Shown: piece after piece, positions 28,432 through 37,656 of the stretch
How the letters are laid out: every line of letters starts with the position of its first letter
How positions within the stretch are numbered: the stretch's first letter is position 1
NCBI GenBank assembly: GCA_945881885.1
Contig: CAMCVI010000005.1
Span: 89,375-153,374, forward strand
DNA length: 64,000 bases
From: Chryseobacterium gleum
Lineage (GTDB): Bacteria > Bacteroidota > Bacteroidia > Flavobacteriales > Flavobacteriaceae
Direction: 5' to 3'
Notes under the pieces: model-generated
Databases searched by the model: none
Seen by the model: the letters and a program-made list of their open reading frames with translations, nothing else
Told to the model about the DNA's origin: nothing
Position numbers and translations under genes: made by a program

Positions 28432-29259
28432 ATGCGATTTTATATTTTACTTTTATTAAGTGTTACCACATTTAGTTTTGCACAAGAAATAAACGATGCA
28501 GAAATTGAACTGGTTAATATTAAAAGCAAACCAAAAATCGCAACTATTTTAAAAAGATTGAACAAGCAATTGTTAAAAACAACTGATACTACAAGTTTTG
28601 AATTCGACTTGCGTCAAATAAATTTAAAAAATTTTGATACTTTAATTAATAGAAAAGAAGCACAAATTATTAAAATTACTAATTTCAGTAATACTTTTTC
28701 AAAAAAAAATTTGATTGAAAATAAAGACAATTGGTTTTCAAATTTTAAAGAGATTTTTAAAGCATATAGTTCTGAAGAATCTCCAATTGGATGGCTTTCT
28801 GGTTTTCCAATTCGTAAAAATTTAACAACTGCCGAATTAGATTTTTTTATTCATCCAAACGGATACGAATTTACCAGAGAATGGTTAGATGATGATGAAT
28901 TATTGGTAACTTTTGAATCGAAAGGGTTTTATAAAGGCAATTTTATTGTGGATAAAAATTACAATTTATTGCAATTAAATTATGAAACACAACAACCTTA
29001 TCCGTTTTTTTATACAAGTGAAGGGAGTATAGGGAAAAACCATAAATTCACATCAAATTGGATATATCAAAGAGAAAAAGTAGCTATGAATTTTGAAATT
29101 GTCAAAAACAAAATGGTTTTAAAATCCTTAAGTATTGAAGAAAAATTACGCGATTTTACGTTTAAACGATTTGATGAAAAAGGCGTTACTTTCACAGATA
29201 TCAATCAGTTTTATACGAATATAAAATTGGTGAATAAGAAGCTTTCAGAAGAGTATTAA
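28432..29259 (+). CDS. Secreted or periplasmic protein of unknown function
   Basis: The 275-residue protein has a clear signal peptide (FYILLLLSVTTFSFAQ). The mature part starts with EINDAEIELVNIKSKPKIATILKRLNKQLLKT, like the opening of several flavobacterial carboxypeptidase-like-domain proteins. It then shows alternating short beta strands (EWLDDDELLVTFESKGFYKGNFIVDKNYNLLQLNY). I do not recognise a domain with confidence. There is no lipobox, barrel pattern or T9SS domain, so a periplasmic location is most likely. It is an isolated gene, convergent with crtY. Confidence 0.7.
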   Translation: MRFYILLLLSVTTFSFAQEINDAEIELVNIKSKPKIATILKRLNKQLLKTTDTTSFEFDLRQINLKNFDTLINRKEAQIIKITNFSNTFSKKNLIENKDNWFSNFKEIFKAYSSEESPIGWLSGFPIRKNLTTAELDFFIHPNGYEFTREWLDDDELLVTFESKGFYKGNFIVDKNYNLLQLNYETQQPYPFFYTSEGSIGKNHKFTSNWIYQREKVAMNFEIVKNKMVLKSLSIEEKLRDFTFKRFDEKGVTFTDINQFYTNIKLVNKKLSEEY

Positions 29260-29265
29260 AAAGCT

Positions 29266-29367
29266 AACCACGAATTCTCGAATTAAACGCATTTTTGAAA
29301 AATTTGTATCGACCAAGTCGATAATTAATTCGAATTTACTTTTTTATTTTTTAATTAGTGGCAATAA
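29266..29367. repeat. Decayed inverted repeat between convergent genes
   Basis: CCACGAATTCTCGAATTAA on the left and TAATTCGAATTT plus AATTAGTGG on the right are imperfect arms. The middle holds the palindrome ATCGAC-CAA-GTCGAT (about 29308-29322). It may double as a transcription terminator region. Confidence 0.45.
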
Positions 29368-29371
29368 AAAA

Positions 29372-30508
29372 TTAAAAAATTCTTTTTATTAACGCTTTAA
29401 GAAACAAGCGTTGTGGACACATCCATATGACTTGTAAATCTTCCCAAAAAGTAGTTTCTTCATCTAAAAATTTTAAAATCAATGGTGCTTTTCCGGTTTT
29501 AAACATACTTGAAAAAATAGCACTTCCGTATTGATTTGTTTTAAATAAAATGTCTATCAATAATAAATCGTAAAACCAAAATTTGTTGATTTTATGAAAT
29601 TTTGTAAAATCATTTTCTGTTCGTAAAAAAGCTACCAATTTCTTCGATTTTTTTGCCGAATTTTTAAATGTATAGCCTGTACTGGCTTTGCTCCATCCGC
29701 CTGCAGAACCAATATTTATAATGTTTTTGCTGTTGCTTTTCCAGAAAGGAAAACAGGTCATTGGAATATTGCCTTGTTCTTTTTCTACGATTTCATATTC
29801 GGTTATGCCTAATTTTTGAATGTAGTTTTCAATTTCCGTTTCGTAAGCTTCTTTTGAAAGTAAATCTTTTGAAAACAAAGTATATTCTAACAAAGCTTCA
29901 GTTGAAGAAGTTGGTAAAATATACATAAATCGCGTATTTCCTTTTTGTGCTATTGAAAAATCCATAAAAGTTGGGCAATCTTCAGTAAAAACGGCTTCTT
30001 TACTTTTGATAAACCAACCGATAAAATGTTGCTGCACCAGCGGAAATTTAGTTTGCGCGTTTACGAGTTCAGACGAGTAAATGCTGTTGAAAACTTGATT
30101 GCAAGTAAACAATTTGGTTTTTGTTTTTACTAAACAATGGTCGGCTAATTCTTTATAATTGAGAACCTCATCTTGAAAAATTTCAATGTTGGATTGTTGG
30201 CTTATTTTATCTAAAATTAATTTATAAAAATCCGCACTTTTTATCATTTTATAGGAGTACGGAAACAATTCTAGTTGATTTGTGAAATTATCGTTTTTAA
30301 ACCAAGCTTGTTGCCAATTTTTGGTTGTAATTTCGTCAAATAAATTTTCGGAATCCCAAAAACACCACGTTCTGTCGTTTTTGTTTTTCGCATCTGAATC
30401 TATCAACAGTATTTTTTTATCTGAAAATCGACCAGATTGAATCATTTCAAAAAGGGTCAATAATGCCGATAAACCGTTTCCGGTAAATATGTAATGATAG
30501 TGTTTCAT
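29372..30508 (-). CDS. crtY: Lycopene beta-cyclase
   Basis: The 378-residue flavoprotein has an N-terminal FAD-binding region YIFTGNGLSALLTLFEM (GxGxxG variant, about residues 7-23) and ILLIDSDAKNKNDRTWCFWD, the signature of CrtY-type cyclases. FNIGSAGGWSKASTGYTF-like sequence follows (INIGSAGGWSKASTGYTF). It cyclises lycopene to beta-carotene, a precursor of zeaxanthin in flavobacteria. Other crt genes are not in the window. It lies 3 bp after the outer-membrane protein gene and so shares its promoter and operator. Confidence 0.93.
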   Translation of the reverse strand: MKHYHYIFTGNGLSALLTLFEMIQSGRFSDKKILLIDSDAKNKNDRTWCFWDSENLFDEITTKNWQQAWFKNDNFTNQLELFPYSYKMIKSADFYKLILDKISQQSNIEIFQDEVLNYKELADHCLVKTKTKLFTCNQVFNSIYSSELVNAQTKFPLVQQHFIGWFIKSKEAVFTEDCPTFMDFSIAQKGNTRFMYILPTSSTEALLEYTLFSKDLLSKEAYETEIENYIQKLGITEYEIVEKEQGNIPMTCFPFWKSNSKNIINIGSAGGWSKASTGYTFKNSAKKSKKLVAFLRTENDFTKFHKINKFWFYDLLLIDILFKTNQYGSAIFSSMFKTGKAPLILKFLDEETTFWEDLQVIWMCPQRLFLKALIKRIF

Positions 30509-30511
30509 GTG

Positions 30512-31252
30512 TTACATTCTGATAGAAAAACCAAAAGCAGCGTAATAGCTTGGTGCATTTTTAGTAACTCCGAATCCTGATGACAAATCTAACATAAAAT
30601 TATCATTAATCAAATAGGTTATTCCTCCATCAATAGAATGATTTGCAGTTGCATTTTCAGGCAAAAATCCAAAAACTTCAATATAACTTCCTATTCTTTC
30701 TGACATAGAATAACTTGTTGCAATGGTATAAATAAATGTCGCTTCGGGCGAGTTTCCGTTCCATTCGCTACCTAAATTATAACTAAACGACATTTTTTCT
30801 GAAAGGGTGTGTTGCATTACAAAACGAAATTCGGCCGCTGTAAATTCATTTTTATATTTTGAAGACGCAAAATTTGGTAATCCGATGTGTCCTATAAATG
30901 AAGTTTTAGGGAAAATTCCCTTTTCTTCAGCAATTTTAATTTTACAACCTACAAGCACCGGGTTTAATCCTGAAATTTCAGAATCAAAATTTTTCTCAAT
31001 TGAAAATTCAGTGATTAATCGCAATTCAAAATTTTCGTTGACGCCATATTTCCATAAACTAGATGGCAAAGTTATGGTGTTACTGTTAGCATAGTTTTTT
31101 TGAAAACTGAATCCGTTTTCTACTTGAAACATTTTTTTTGGAACTAAATAAGGTGTTTCTGTTTGGTCAGGTCTATCCGTTTGTATGGATTCATTTTCTT
31201 GACTGAAACCAAAAAATGGCAACCAAATTATAAATGGTATGATTTTTTTCAT
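30512..31252 (-). CDS. Outer-membrane transporter-like beta-barrel protein
   Basis: The 246-residue protein has a signal peptide (MKKIIPFIIWLPFFGFSQ). The mature N-terminus SIQTDRPDQTETPYLVPKKMFQVENGFSF is typical of the 'transporter' (phenol MetA-pathway-like) barrel family common in Bacteroidota. Repeated amphipathic strands end in PSYYAAFGFSIRM with a terminal hydrophobic residue. The substrate is unknown. It is first gene of the unit with crtY and lies divergent from a DtxR-type repressor gene, with a palindrome over its promoter. Confidence 0.78.
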   Translation of the reverse strand: MKKIIPFIIWLPFFGFSQENESIQTDRPDQTETPYLVPKKMFQVENGFSFQKNYANSNTITLPSSLWKYGVNENFELRLITEFSIEKNFDSEISGLNPVLVGCKIKIAEEKGIFPKTSFIGHIGLPNFASSKYKNEFTAAEFRFVMQHTLSEKMSFSYNLGSEWNGNSPEATFIYTIATSYSMSERIGSYIEVFGFLPENATANHSIDGGITYLINDNFMLDLSSGFGVTKNAPSYYAAFGFSIRM

Positions 31253-31260
31253 ATATATAA

Positions 31261-31280
31261 TTTTTAGACAAATCTAAAAA
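31261..31280. promoter_or_regulatory. Palindromic operator candidate, DtxR-family type
   Basis: TTTTTAGACAAATCTAAAAA is a perfect 8-bp inverted repeat with a 4-bp spacer. It covers the minus-strand -7 element TAGATTTG (31269-31276) of the outer-membrane protein/crtY unit and lies 53 bp before the DtxR-type gene. The TTTAGx-N4-xCTAAA layout fits operators of DtxR-family metal repressors. Confidence 0.6.
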
Positions 31281-31307
31281 TATTTTTTTAAATCCGTAAA
31301 TTTATTT

Positions 31308-31315
31308 TACATTTG
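31308..31315 (+). promoter_or_regulatory. -7 promoter element of the DtxR-type gene
   Basis: TACATTTG, 17 bp before the ATG. Confidence 0.55.
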
Positions 31316-31332
31316 CTTTTCAAATATACAAA

Positions 31333-31980
31333 ATGACCACTTCTGAAGAAAATTATTTAAAAGTTATTTATCATTTGTCAAACCTATCACCAAAGGGCGT
31401 GAATACAAATGCTATTGCGGCTATGTTAGATACAAAAGCTTCGTCAGTAACAGATATGTTAAAAAAATTATCAGAAAAAGAATGTGTAAATTATCAAAAA
31501 TACCAAGGTGTTTCATTAACGGAGAAAGGGAAATTAAATGCCAAAATAATTGTTAGAAAACATCGTTTGTGGGAAGTTTTTTTAGTTGAAAAGCTAGGTT
31601 TCGCCTGGGACGAAGTGCATGAAGTTGCGGAAGAATTAGAGCACATACAATCCGAAAAATTAATCAATCAATTGGATCAGTTTTTAAATTTTCCGAGTTT
31701 TGATCCTCATGGCGATCCTATTCCGAATGCAAAAGGCGAAATAAAAAAAATAGATAAGCAATTGGTTTCTGAAATTGAAATTGGTAAAACCTTTACTTGT
31801 GTGGGTGTAAAAGATACTTCAGTTGATTTTTTACAATATTTAAACAAACAAAGCATTTCATTAGGTACAAAAATGAAAGTATTAGAAAAAGAACCTTTCG
31901 ATGGAACACTTAAAATTGAAATTAACAATAGCGTTTTGGTCATATCGGATAAAATAGCAAATAATTTATTTGTAAAATAA
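31333..31980 (+). CDS. Metal-dependent transcriptional repressor, DtxR/MntR family
   Basis: The 215-residue protein begins with a winged helix-turn-helix domain (about residues 1-70: EENYLKVIYHL, TNAIAAMLDTKASSVTDMLKKL). A dimerisation and metal-binding domain follows (KHRLWEVFLVEKLGFAWDEVHEVAEELEHI, with the expected His, Glu and Asp ligands). An SH3/FeoA-like C-terminus ends the protein (about 140-215). Such proteins bind DNA when loaded with Mn or Fe. The divergent promoter carries a palindrome and a ZIP transporter gene follows, which fits autoregulation and metal control; the metal is not decided by sequence. Confidence 0.92.
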   Translation: MTTSEENYLKVIYHLSNLSPKGVNTNAIAAMLDTKASSVTDMLKKLSEKECVNYQKYQGVSLTEKGKLNAKIIVRKHRLWEVFLVEKLGFAWDEVHEVAEELEHIQSEKLINQLDQFLNFPSFDPHGDPIPNAKGEIKKIDKQLVSEIEIGKTFTCVGVKDTSVDFLQYLNKQSISLGTKMKVLEKEPFDGTLKIEINNSVLVISDKIANNLFVK

Positions 31981-31987
31981 TAAAAAT

Positions 31988-32030
31988 ACAGGTTTTAGGA
32001 ATTTTAATGATTTCTAAAATCTGTGTTTTA
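31988..32030 (+). terminator. Weak terminator between the repressor and ZIP genes
   Basis: ACAGGTTTTAGGA pairs with TTTCTAAAATCTGT, with a short T-run. It may attenuate rather than stop read-through into the ZIP gene. Confidence 0.45.
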
Positions 32031-32044
32031 AAAATTAAAATTAA

Positions 32045-32863
32045 ATGTACAACGATTTAATAAAATATTTAGAGGGAATTGACCCTATTTTAGCAGCTCT
32101 TTACGCTACTACGTTTACTTGGTTAGTTACTGCCGCTGGTTCATCTTTAGTTTTCTTTTTTAAAACTATGAGCCGTGCTGTTTTAGACGGAATGTTAGGT
32201 TTTACTGGCGGTGTGATGGTAGCGGCAAGTTACTGGAGTTTATTAGCACCAGCTATAGAAATGAGCGAAGGCGAGGGATTTACAAAAGTAATTCCAGCTG
32301 CCTCTGGGTTTTTAATGGGTGCTTTGTTTTTATTTGCTTTAGATAAAACATTACCACATTTGCATATTAATTTTAAAGAAACAGAAGGCATTAAGTCGCC
32401 TTGGCAACGAACTACTTTATTAGTGTTGGCAATTACTTTACACAATATTCCAGAAGGTTTGGCAGTTGGTGTATTGTTTGGGGGTGTAGCAGCTGGTATT
32501 CCTGAAGCATCTATTGCTGGTGCGGTAACTTTAGCGATAGGTATTGGAATTCAAAATTTTCCTGAAGGAATTGCAGTTTCTATGCCTTTACGACGAATGG
32601 GAATGAGTCGTAGAAAAAGTTTTATGTACGGACAATCGTCTGCCATTGTGGAACCTATTGCGGGCGTTTTTGGCGCGCTTGCTGTAACGTTTTTCACACC
32701 AATTTTACCTTATGCCTTAGCTTTTGCAGCTGGTGCCATGATTTTTGTTGTTGTAGAAGAAGTAATCCCGGAAACGCAACAAGATAAAAATACCGATATT
32801 GCGACTTTAGGATTTATTGCAGGATTTATTGTAATGATGAGTTTGGATGTGGCTTTGGGATAA
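32045..32863 (+). CDS. ZIP family metal transporter
   Basis: The 272-residue inner-membrane protein has about eight helices. Both metal-binding transmembrane motifs are visible: LHNIPEGLAVG (HNIPEG at residues 133-138) and IQNFPEGIAVSMP, in which the usual His is Gln-Asn. EPIAGVFGALAV follows. It is closest to the ZupT/GufA branch that imports Zn, Fe or Mn. Its position after the DtxR-type gene supports metal uptake under that regulator. Confidence 0.9.
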   Translation: MYNDLIKYLEGIDPILAALYATTFTWLVTAAGSSLVFFFKTMSRAVLDGMLGFTGGVMVAASYWSLLAPAIEMSEGEGFTKVIPAASGFLMGALFLFALDKTLPHLHINFKETEGIKSPWQRTTLLVLAITLHNIPEGLAVGVLFGGVAAGIPEASIAGAVTLAIGIGIQNFPEGIAVSMPLRRMGMSRRKSFMYGQSSAIVEPIAGVFGALAVTFFTPILPYALAFAAGAMIFVVVEEVIPETQQDKNTDIATLGFIAGFIVMMSLDVALG

Positions 32864-32924
32864 TATTGACCACAATCTTTTATTTCAAAACTAGCTAAGT
32901 TTAGAAAAAATCTAAATAAAATAG

Positions 32925-35156
32925 TTACAGTTTTAAACCTAAAGAGACATAAAAACTTCGTCCTTCTCCCGGAAGAATTCCTGGTCCCGGATATCCCCCT
33001 GCTCTTCTTGTAGCGTAGTTTTTATCCAAAAGATTGTTTACTCCAACTCTAACATTGTAATGTTTTAAGAATTTATATTCTGAGGAAAAATCCATTACTT
33101 GGTATTGCTCTAATTGTCCTGTTAATCCATTAGAAGACGCTGCAACTGTATTGTTTGCATCAGTAAAAATTTTACCAGACATTCTGTATTGTAATGTAGA
33201 AGAAAAATTATTGTTTCCCCAAGAAAGACCAAAATTATGTATGTATCTAGGGGCATTTTCAACTCTATTTCCCGTAAGATTGGTTTCTTTAATTATTACA
33301 TTTGGAGCCGTGCCAGTAGCGCTAAAAACACTAAAATCAGTATAGCGGCTATCAATGAAACTGATGGATGCAAAAAGATCTAGGTTACCATATGGTTTTT
33401 CTATTTGGAAGAAACGTGTAATATTCAAATTAAAAAAGCCTTCAATTCCTTTATTAATGGTTTCTCCTAAATTTGTTCTGAATAAGAAAGTTCCTTGAGT
33501 GGGATCATTATTAATAAATTGTCTAACACCACCTATTCTATTATTGTAACTTAAATAAAATAAACTAAAATCAAAATTTAAATAGTTTTTATATGTTCCT
33601 CTAAAACCCAAATCCGCATTAAAACCGCTTGCATCTTTTAAGTTAAGGTCAACTACATCAGTAACTGCTGGCGGGGTAAAATCTGAAAATAATACAGGTC
33701 TAAATGCTTGAGTAATATTGGCATAAATATTAGTAGATATAAATTTATATTCTAATCCTAATCCAAATAAAGGTTGGTTTCTTGCTATAGATTTAACCGG
33801 CATGGCAATGTCGTTACCATTGTTAATGCCAAATCTTCCTTCTCCAGTATTTTTAATGTATTCATAACGAACTCCCGGAGTAACACTGAATTTTTCAGAC
33901 ACTTTAAACTGATTTTCTGCAAAAACAGCTACATTTTCTGTCGTAAAATCTAAATCTCTTGCATATCTTCCTTCAATTGATAAATTAAAATCAGCACCAG
34001 TTGTTCCTTTTCCGTCTTGAACTCGTTGCGTATTGGCTTTATAAAGTCTGGCTCCGAAAGCAAGATTATTATCTATTTTACCTAGTTTGTATTTATAAAT
34101 ATTTCGATTTTCAATACCGAAATTTTTATAATAATCACGGTCAACACGTCTATTTGCAAAATCATTAGTAGCAGGGTTAATTACATCTTCAATATTGGGA
34201 GTAGCAGTAAATCCTGTGCTATTACGCTCACCTATTAGTCCAAAAAGTTTGTTATTAGATGAAAAACGGTCGTTGACTTTAGTGTCAAAATTGACAGCAA
34301 ATACATTCCAAGGTGTACCAAACCAATTTCTTTCTCTATTTGATTGTTGTGGGTTATTTTCAAATTGATTATCGGTTAGTCCACCAGCTTGTTCCATTTT
34401 GTAGTCCATGTTTGTATATTCTGCTGTAAGTTTGGTTTTTTCTGTAAAATGGTAAGCTATGAAAGCATGTGTATTTCTGACTGAATAATCACTGTTTTCT
34501 CTCCAGCCGTCACCACTTCTCGAATGATTGTAAATATAGTATGAAAACCGCTTGTGTTTGCCGCCAATGGCATTATAGCTACTCATTAATCCATAGCTAC
34601 CCGCCGTATTTTGTGTTTCAAATGAAAACGGTTTTTTGGTTTCTCTTTTGATTACGTAATTTAACATCCCGCCAAATTGTGGTCCAAATTGAAGTGCTGA
34701 TCCGCCACGTACTAATTCTATTGTTTCAACGGCCTCTAAAGGTGGATTATAATATGCTTCAGGATACCCAAAAACATCTGAAGAAATATCGTATCCATTT
34801 TGTCGGGTATTCAATTCCCAACTTCTATTAGGACTTAAACCACGAACACCTACATTAATTTGTATACCAGAACCCTCATTTTCCCAAATAGTAACTCCAG
34901 GAATTCTTGAAAAAATTTCTCTAGCGTTATTAGTTGTGAAATTTCCATTAATATTAGAAAGTCTTAAAACTTCATTTTTTTTACCCGAAAAAAGAACATT
35001 TTCTTTTATTTCTGGCATTCTTTCAGGACTTTGTTGTTTTGCTTTAATGATAACAGGTTCTATTTTGTAGATGGTATCGGTGCTTGTAACTTTTTGGTTT
35101 TGGCTTATTGAAACAACACTAATTAATGTGGTTAAGATAATTATTATTTTTTTCAT
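32925..35156 (-). CDS. TonB-dependent outer-membrane receptor, FecA-like
   Basis: The start MKKIIIILTTLISVVSIS at 35156 gives a clean signal peptide, so the longer frame to 35183 is rejected. The 743-residue protein has a plug domain (about residues 75-185: NAREIFSRIPGVTIWENEGSGIQINVGVRG and onward, PPLEAVETIELVRGGSALQFGPQFGG). A 22-strand barrel follows, ending YVSLGLKL. It lacks the N-terminal carboxypeptidase-like domain and a SusD partner, which points to ferric-chelate or other small-ligand import rather than glycans. Two operator-like palindromes precede it, and feoAB lie immediately upstream. Confidence 0.9.
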   Translation of the reverse strand: MKKIIIILTTLISVVSISQNQKVTSTDTIYKIEPVIIKAKQQSPERMPEIKENVLFSGKKNEVLRLSNINGNFTTNNAREIFSRIPGVTIWENEGSGIQINVGVRGLSPNRSWELNTRQNGYDISSDVFGYPEAYYNPPLEAVETIELVRGGSALQFGPQFGGMLNYVIKRETKKPFSFETQNTAGSYGLMSSYNAIGGKHKRFSYYIYNHSRSGDGWRENSDYSVRNTHAFIAYHFTEKTKLTAEYTNMDYKMEQAGGLTDNQFENNPQQSNRERNWFGTPWNVFAVNFDTKVNDRFSSNNKLFGLIGERNSTGFTATPNIEDVINPATNDFANRRVDRDYYKNFGIENRNIYKYKLGKIDNNLAFGARLYKANTQRVQDGKGTTGADFNLSIEGRYARDLDFTTENVAVFAENQFKVSEKFSVTPGVRYEYIKNTGEGRFGINNGNDIAMPVKSIARNQPLFGLGLEYKFISTNIYANITQAFRPVLFSDFTPPAVTDVVDLNLKDASGFNADLGFRGTYKNYLNFDFSLFYLSYNNRIGGVRQFINNDPTQGTFLFRTNLGETINKGIEGFFNLNITRFFQIEKPYGNLDLFASISFIDSRYTDFSVFSATGTAPNVIIKETNLTGNRVENAPRYIHNFGLSWGNNNFSSTLQYRMSGKIFTDANNTVAASSNGLTGQLEQYQVMDFSSEYKFLKHYNVRVGVNNLLDKNYATRRAGGYPGPGILPGEGRSFYVSLGLKL

Positions 35157-35175
35157 TTTATTTAGATTAATTCTA
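35157..35175. promoter_or_regulatory. Operator candidate, copy next to the FecA-like start codon
   Basis: TTTATTTAGATTAATTCTA contains TAGA-TTAAT-TCTA and lies directly before the ATG. Confidence 0.4.
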
Positions 35176-35199
35176 CACAACAAAATTAATTACTTAATC

Positions 35200-35222
35200 T
35201 TATTTAGACAAATTAAAAATAA
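35200..35222. promoter_or_regulatory. Operator candidate upstream of the FecA-like receptor
   Basis: TTATTTAGACAAATTAAAAA followed by TAA differs from the palindrome at 31261-31280 by a single base in the core TTTAGACAAAT(C/T)TAAAAA region. Confidence 0.5.
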
Positions 35223-35387
35223 ACTTTTTTTAAAGATTTTAAACTTTTAAATATTATTAAATATTTGAGGTAAATTGTAGTATAAAATTAAATTTAATTG
35301 TTAATATTTATCCAATTAAATTTAATTAAGAACACTTTTTTGAATATTAAAAATGTTGCAAATCTTTTTTTTTTTGAATTAAAGCTA

Positions 35388-35522
35388 TCAATGACAATTA
35401 CAGTCATCACCGCAACCTTTTTTATTTGCTTTTTTCTTCCAAAAGAATTTTCTAATCAAAAAAACAATAGCTAAAGTTAGACAGGCGTAGGTTAAAATAT
35501 CTTGTAAACTCATAAATTCCAT
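35388..35522 (-). CDS. FeoB-associated Cys-rich membrane protein
   Basis: This 44-codon gene occupies part of the 370-bp space between feoB and the receptor. It encodes one membrane helix (about residues 8-24, ILTYACLTLAIVFLI), a basic stretch (FWKKKANKK) and a C-terminal GCGDDCNCH tail rich in Cys and acidic residues. Small proteins of this build are regularly found directly after feoB and are thought to help Fe(II) transfer. The start ATG lies 30 bp after the feoB stop, so it is the third gene of the feoA-feoB operon. Confidence 0.85.
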   Translation of the reverse strand: MEFMSLQDILTYACLTLAIVFLIRKFFWKKKANKKGCGDDCNCH

Positions 35523-35552
35523 TTTTAAATTTTAAAATCGGTGTTTAAATAA

Positions 35553-37655
35553 CTATTTCAAACTTTGATACGCAATTAACGCCATAAGATAAGCAAATCC
35601 AGTCATAAAAACCAATTGAATAATAGGCCACTTCCAGGAGTTGGTTTCTTTTTTAACTATGGCAAGCGTACTAACACATTGCATGGCAAAAGTATAAAAT
35701 AAAAGCAACGAAATACCTGTAGCAAAATTGAAAATTTTATTACCATTTGCATCAACATCTTCAGCCATTTTCATTTTTATAGTAGCTTCTTCATCATTCT
35801 GATTTCCTACACTATAGATGGTGGCAAGTGTACCAACAAAAACTTCTCTTACTGCGAAAGAACTTAAAACTGCAATTCCAATTTTCCAATCGTATCCTAT
35901 AGGTTTGATGACAGGTTCGATTGTTTTACCCATTATCCCAATATAAGAATTTTCTAATTTGTAAGCAGAAACATGATTTTTTAGTACCGATGGATTTATT
36001 TTTTGTTGGCTAGAAAACACCTTTTTTTCAACTATTTCTTGTGCTTTTTCAAAATTTTGTCCAGGGCCATGGGATCCTAAAAACCATAAAACTACAGAAA
36101 AAGCTAAAATTATTTTTCCAGCTCCGGTTACAAACGCTTTGGTTTTTTCTAAAACATTTAGTGTAACGTTTCTAAATTGAGGCACTTTATAACTTGGCAT
36201 TTCTACTACAAAATACGATTTACATTTTAATTTTAGTGCTTTATTTAATATATATGCTGACCCAATTGCCACAAAAAACGCCATTAAATACAAGGCCATT
36301 AAAGTTAAACCTTGTAAACTGAAACCTAAAATTCGTTTTTCTGGAATTATTAATGAAATTATAATAGCATAAACTGGTAATCGAGCGGAACAAGTAATAA
36401 AAGGTGTAATTAAAATAGTTATTAATCGTTCTTTCCAGTTTTCAATATTTCGGGCGCTCATAATAGCAGGAATAGCACACGCCGTTCCAGAAATTAAGGG
36501 CACAATACTTTTTCCTGACAATCCGAATTTTCGCATGATTTTATCCATCAAAAACACAACACGACTCATATATCCGCTTTCTTCTAAAACAGAAATAAAT
36601 AAGAACAAAAAGGCAATTTGTGGAATAAAAATTATAATACCACCAATTCCAGGAATGATGCCATCTGAAAGTAAATCTGTAAATTTTCCTTGAGGAAGAC
36701 TTTCTTTAATTATGGTACTAAACTTCGAAAAACTAGCATCAATAAAATCCATTGGAATGCTACTCCAATCGAAAATTGATTGAAAAATAAGTAACAATAT
36801 CCCAAAGAAAATTAAATACCCAAACACTTTGTGTGTTAATATATTGTCCAATTTACTTTGAAAATCGGTTGCTTTTGATTTGTCTATTTTTTGGGTAATT
36901 TTTAGGGTATCATTTATAAATTGGTACCTTTTTATGGTTTCTTTTTGTTGTAATTTTTTTAAATCAGAGTGCGAGCGTGTGAAGTTGTTTTCAATTGTGT
37001 TTCGCTCTAAATTTAAGAAGTTTACATCTTGTGTAATTACCAGCCATAATTTATAAAGTAACTGATTTGGAAACGCTTTTTTAAGACGATTAAAATATTC
37101 CTCGTCTATAGAGCTGGCATTTAGACAAGGTTCTGTAGAAATATTTTTGTAATTTATAATCAATTCTTTTATATAATCAATTCCAATATTTTTTCTAGAA
37201 CTTATTAAGGCAATTTTGGTTTTTAATTCAGTTTCTAGTAACGGAATGTCTAATTCAATTCCTTTTTGTTGCATTCTGTCACTCATATTAATTATAAGTA
37301 ACGTTGGAATTTCTAAGTCTTTTATTTGTGTAAAAAGTAATAAATTTCGTTTTAAATTTTCCACTTCCGTAACCACAACAGCCACATCTGGAAAATCTTC
37401 ATCTTTTTTATTCAATAGCAGTTCAATTACTACATTTTCATCAATAGAATTGGCGTTTAAACTATACGTTCCTGGTAAATCTAAAATTTTGGCTCTTGTA
37501 ATTTGGTTAAGTTTACAAATACCTATCTTTTTATCCACAGTAATTCCTGGATAATTTCCCACTTGCTGGTTCAATCCCGTTAACTGATTAAAAACAGAAG
37601 TTTTCCCTACATTTGGATTCCCAATTAGCGCAACTTTTATGGTTTTTGAATTCAT
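35553..37655 (-). CDS. feoB: Ferrous iron transport protein B
   Basis: The 700-residue inner-membrane Fe(II) transporter carries an N-terminal G domain: G1 GNPNVGKTSVFNQLTG (from residue 12), the switch region GNYPGITVDKK, G3 DLPGTYSL and G4 NMSD. The membrane part has two Gate motifs (SGTACAIPAIMSARN, CSARLPVYAIIISL), FFVAIGSAYILNK and FVGTLATIYSVG. Size and layout are normal. The start is 1 bp after the feoA stop, so translation is coupled. Confidence 0.97.
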   Translation of the reverse strand: MNSKTIKVALIGNPNVGKTSVFNQLTGLNQQVGNYPGITVDKKIGICKLNQITRAKILDLPGTYSLNANSIDENVVIELLLNKKDEDFPDVAVVVTEVENLKRNLLLFTQIKDLEIPTLLIINMSDRMQQKGIELDIPLLETELKTKIALISSRKNIGIDYIKELIINYKNISTEPCLNASSIDEEYFNRLKKAFPNQLLYKLWLVITQDVNFLNLERNTIENNFTRSHSDLKKLQQKETIKRYQFINDTLKITQKIDKSKATDFQSKLDNILTHKVFGYLIFFGILLLIFQSIFDWSSIPMDFIDASFSKFSTIIKESLPQGKFTDLLSDGIIPGIGGIIIFIPQIAFLFLFISVLEESGYMSRVVFLMDKIMRKFGLSGKSIVPLISGTACAIPAIMSARNIENWKERLITILITPFITCSARLPVYAIIISLIIPEKRILGFSLQGLTLMALYLMAFFVAIGSAYILNKALKLKCKSYFVVEMPSYKVPQFRNVTLNVLEKTKAFVTGAGKIILAFSVVLWFLGSHGPGQNFEKAQEIVEKKVFSSQQKINPSVLKNHVSAYKLENSYIGIMGKTIEPVIKPIGYDWKIGIAVLSSFAVREVFVGTLATIYSVGNQNDEEATIKMKMAEDVDANGNKIFNFATGISLLLFYTFAMQCVSTLAIVKKETNSWKWPIIQLVFMTGFAYLMALIAYQSLK

Positions 37656-37656
37656 T

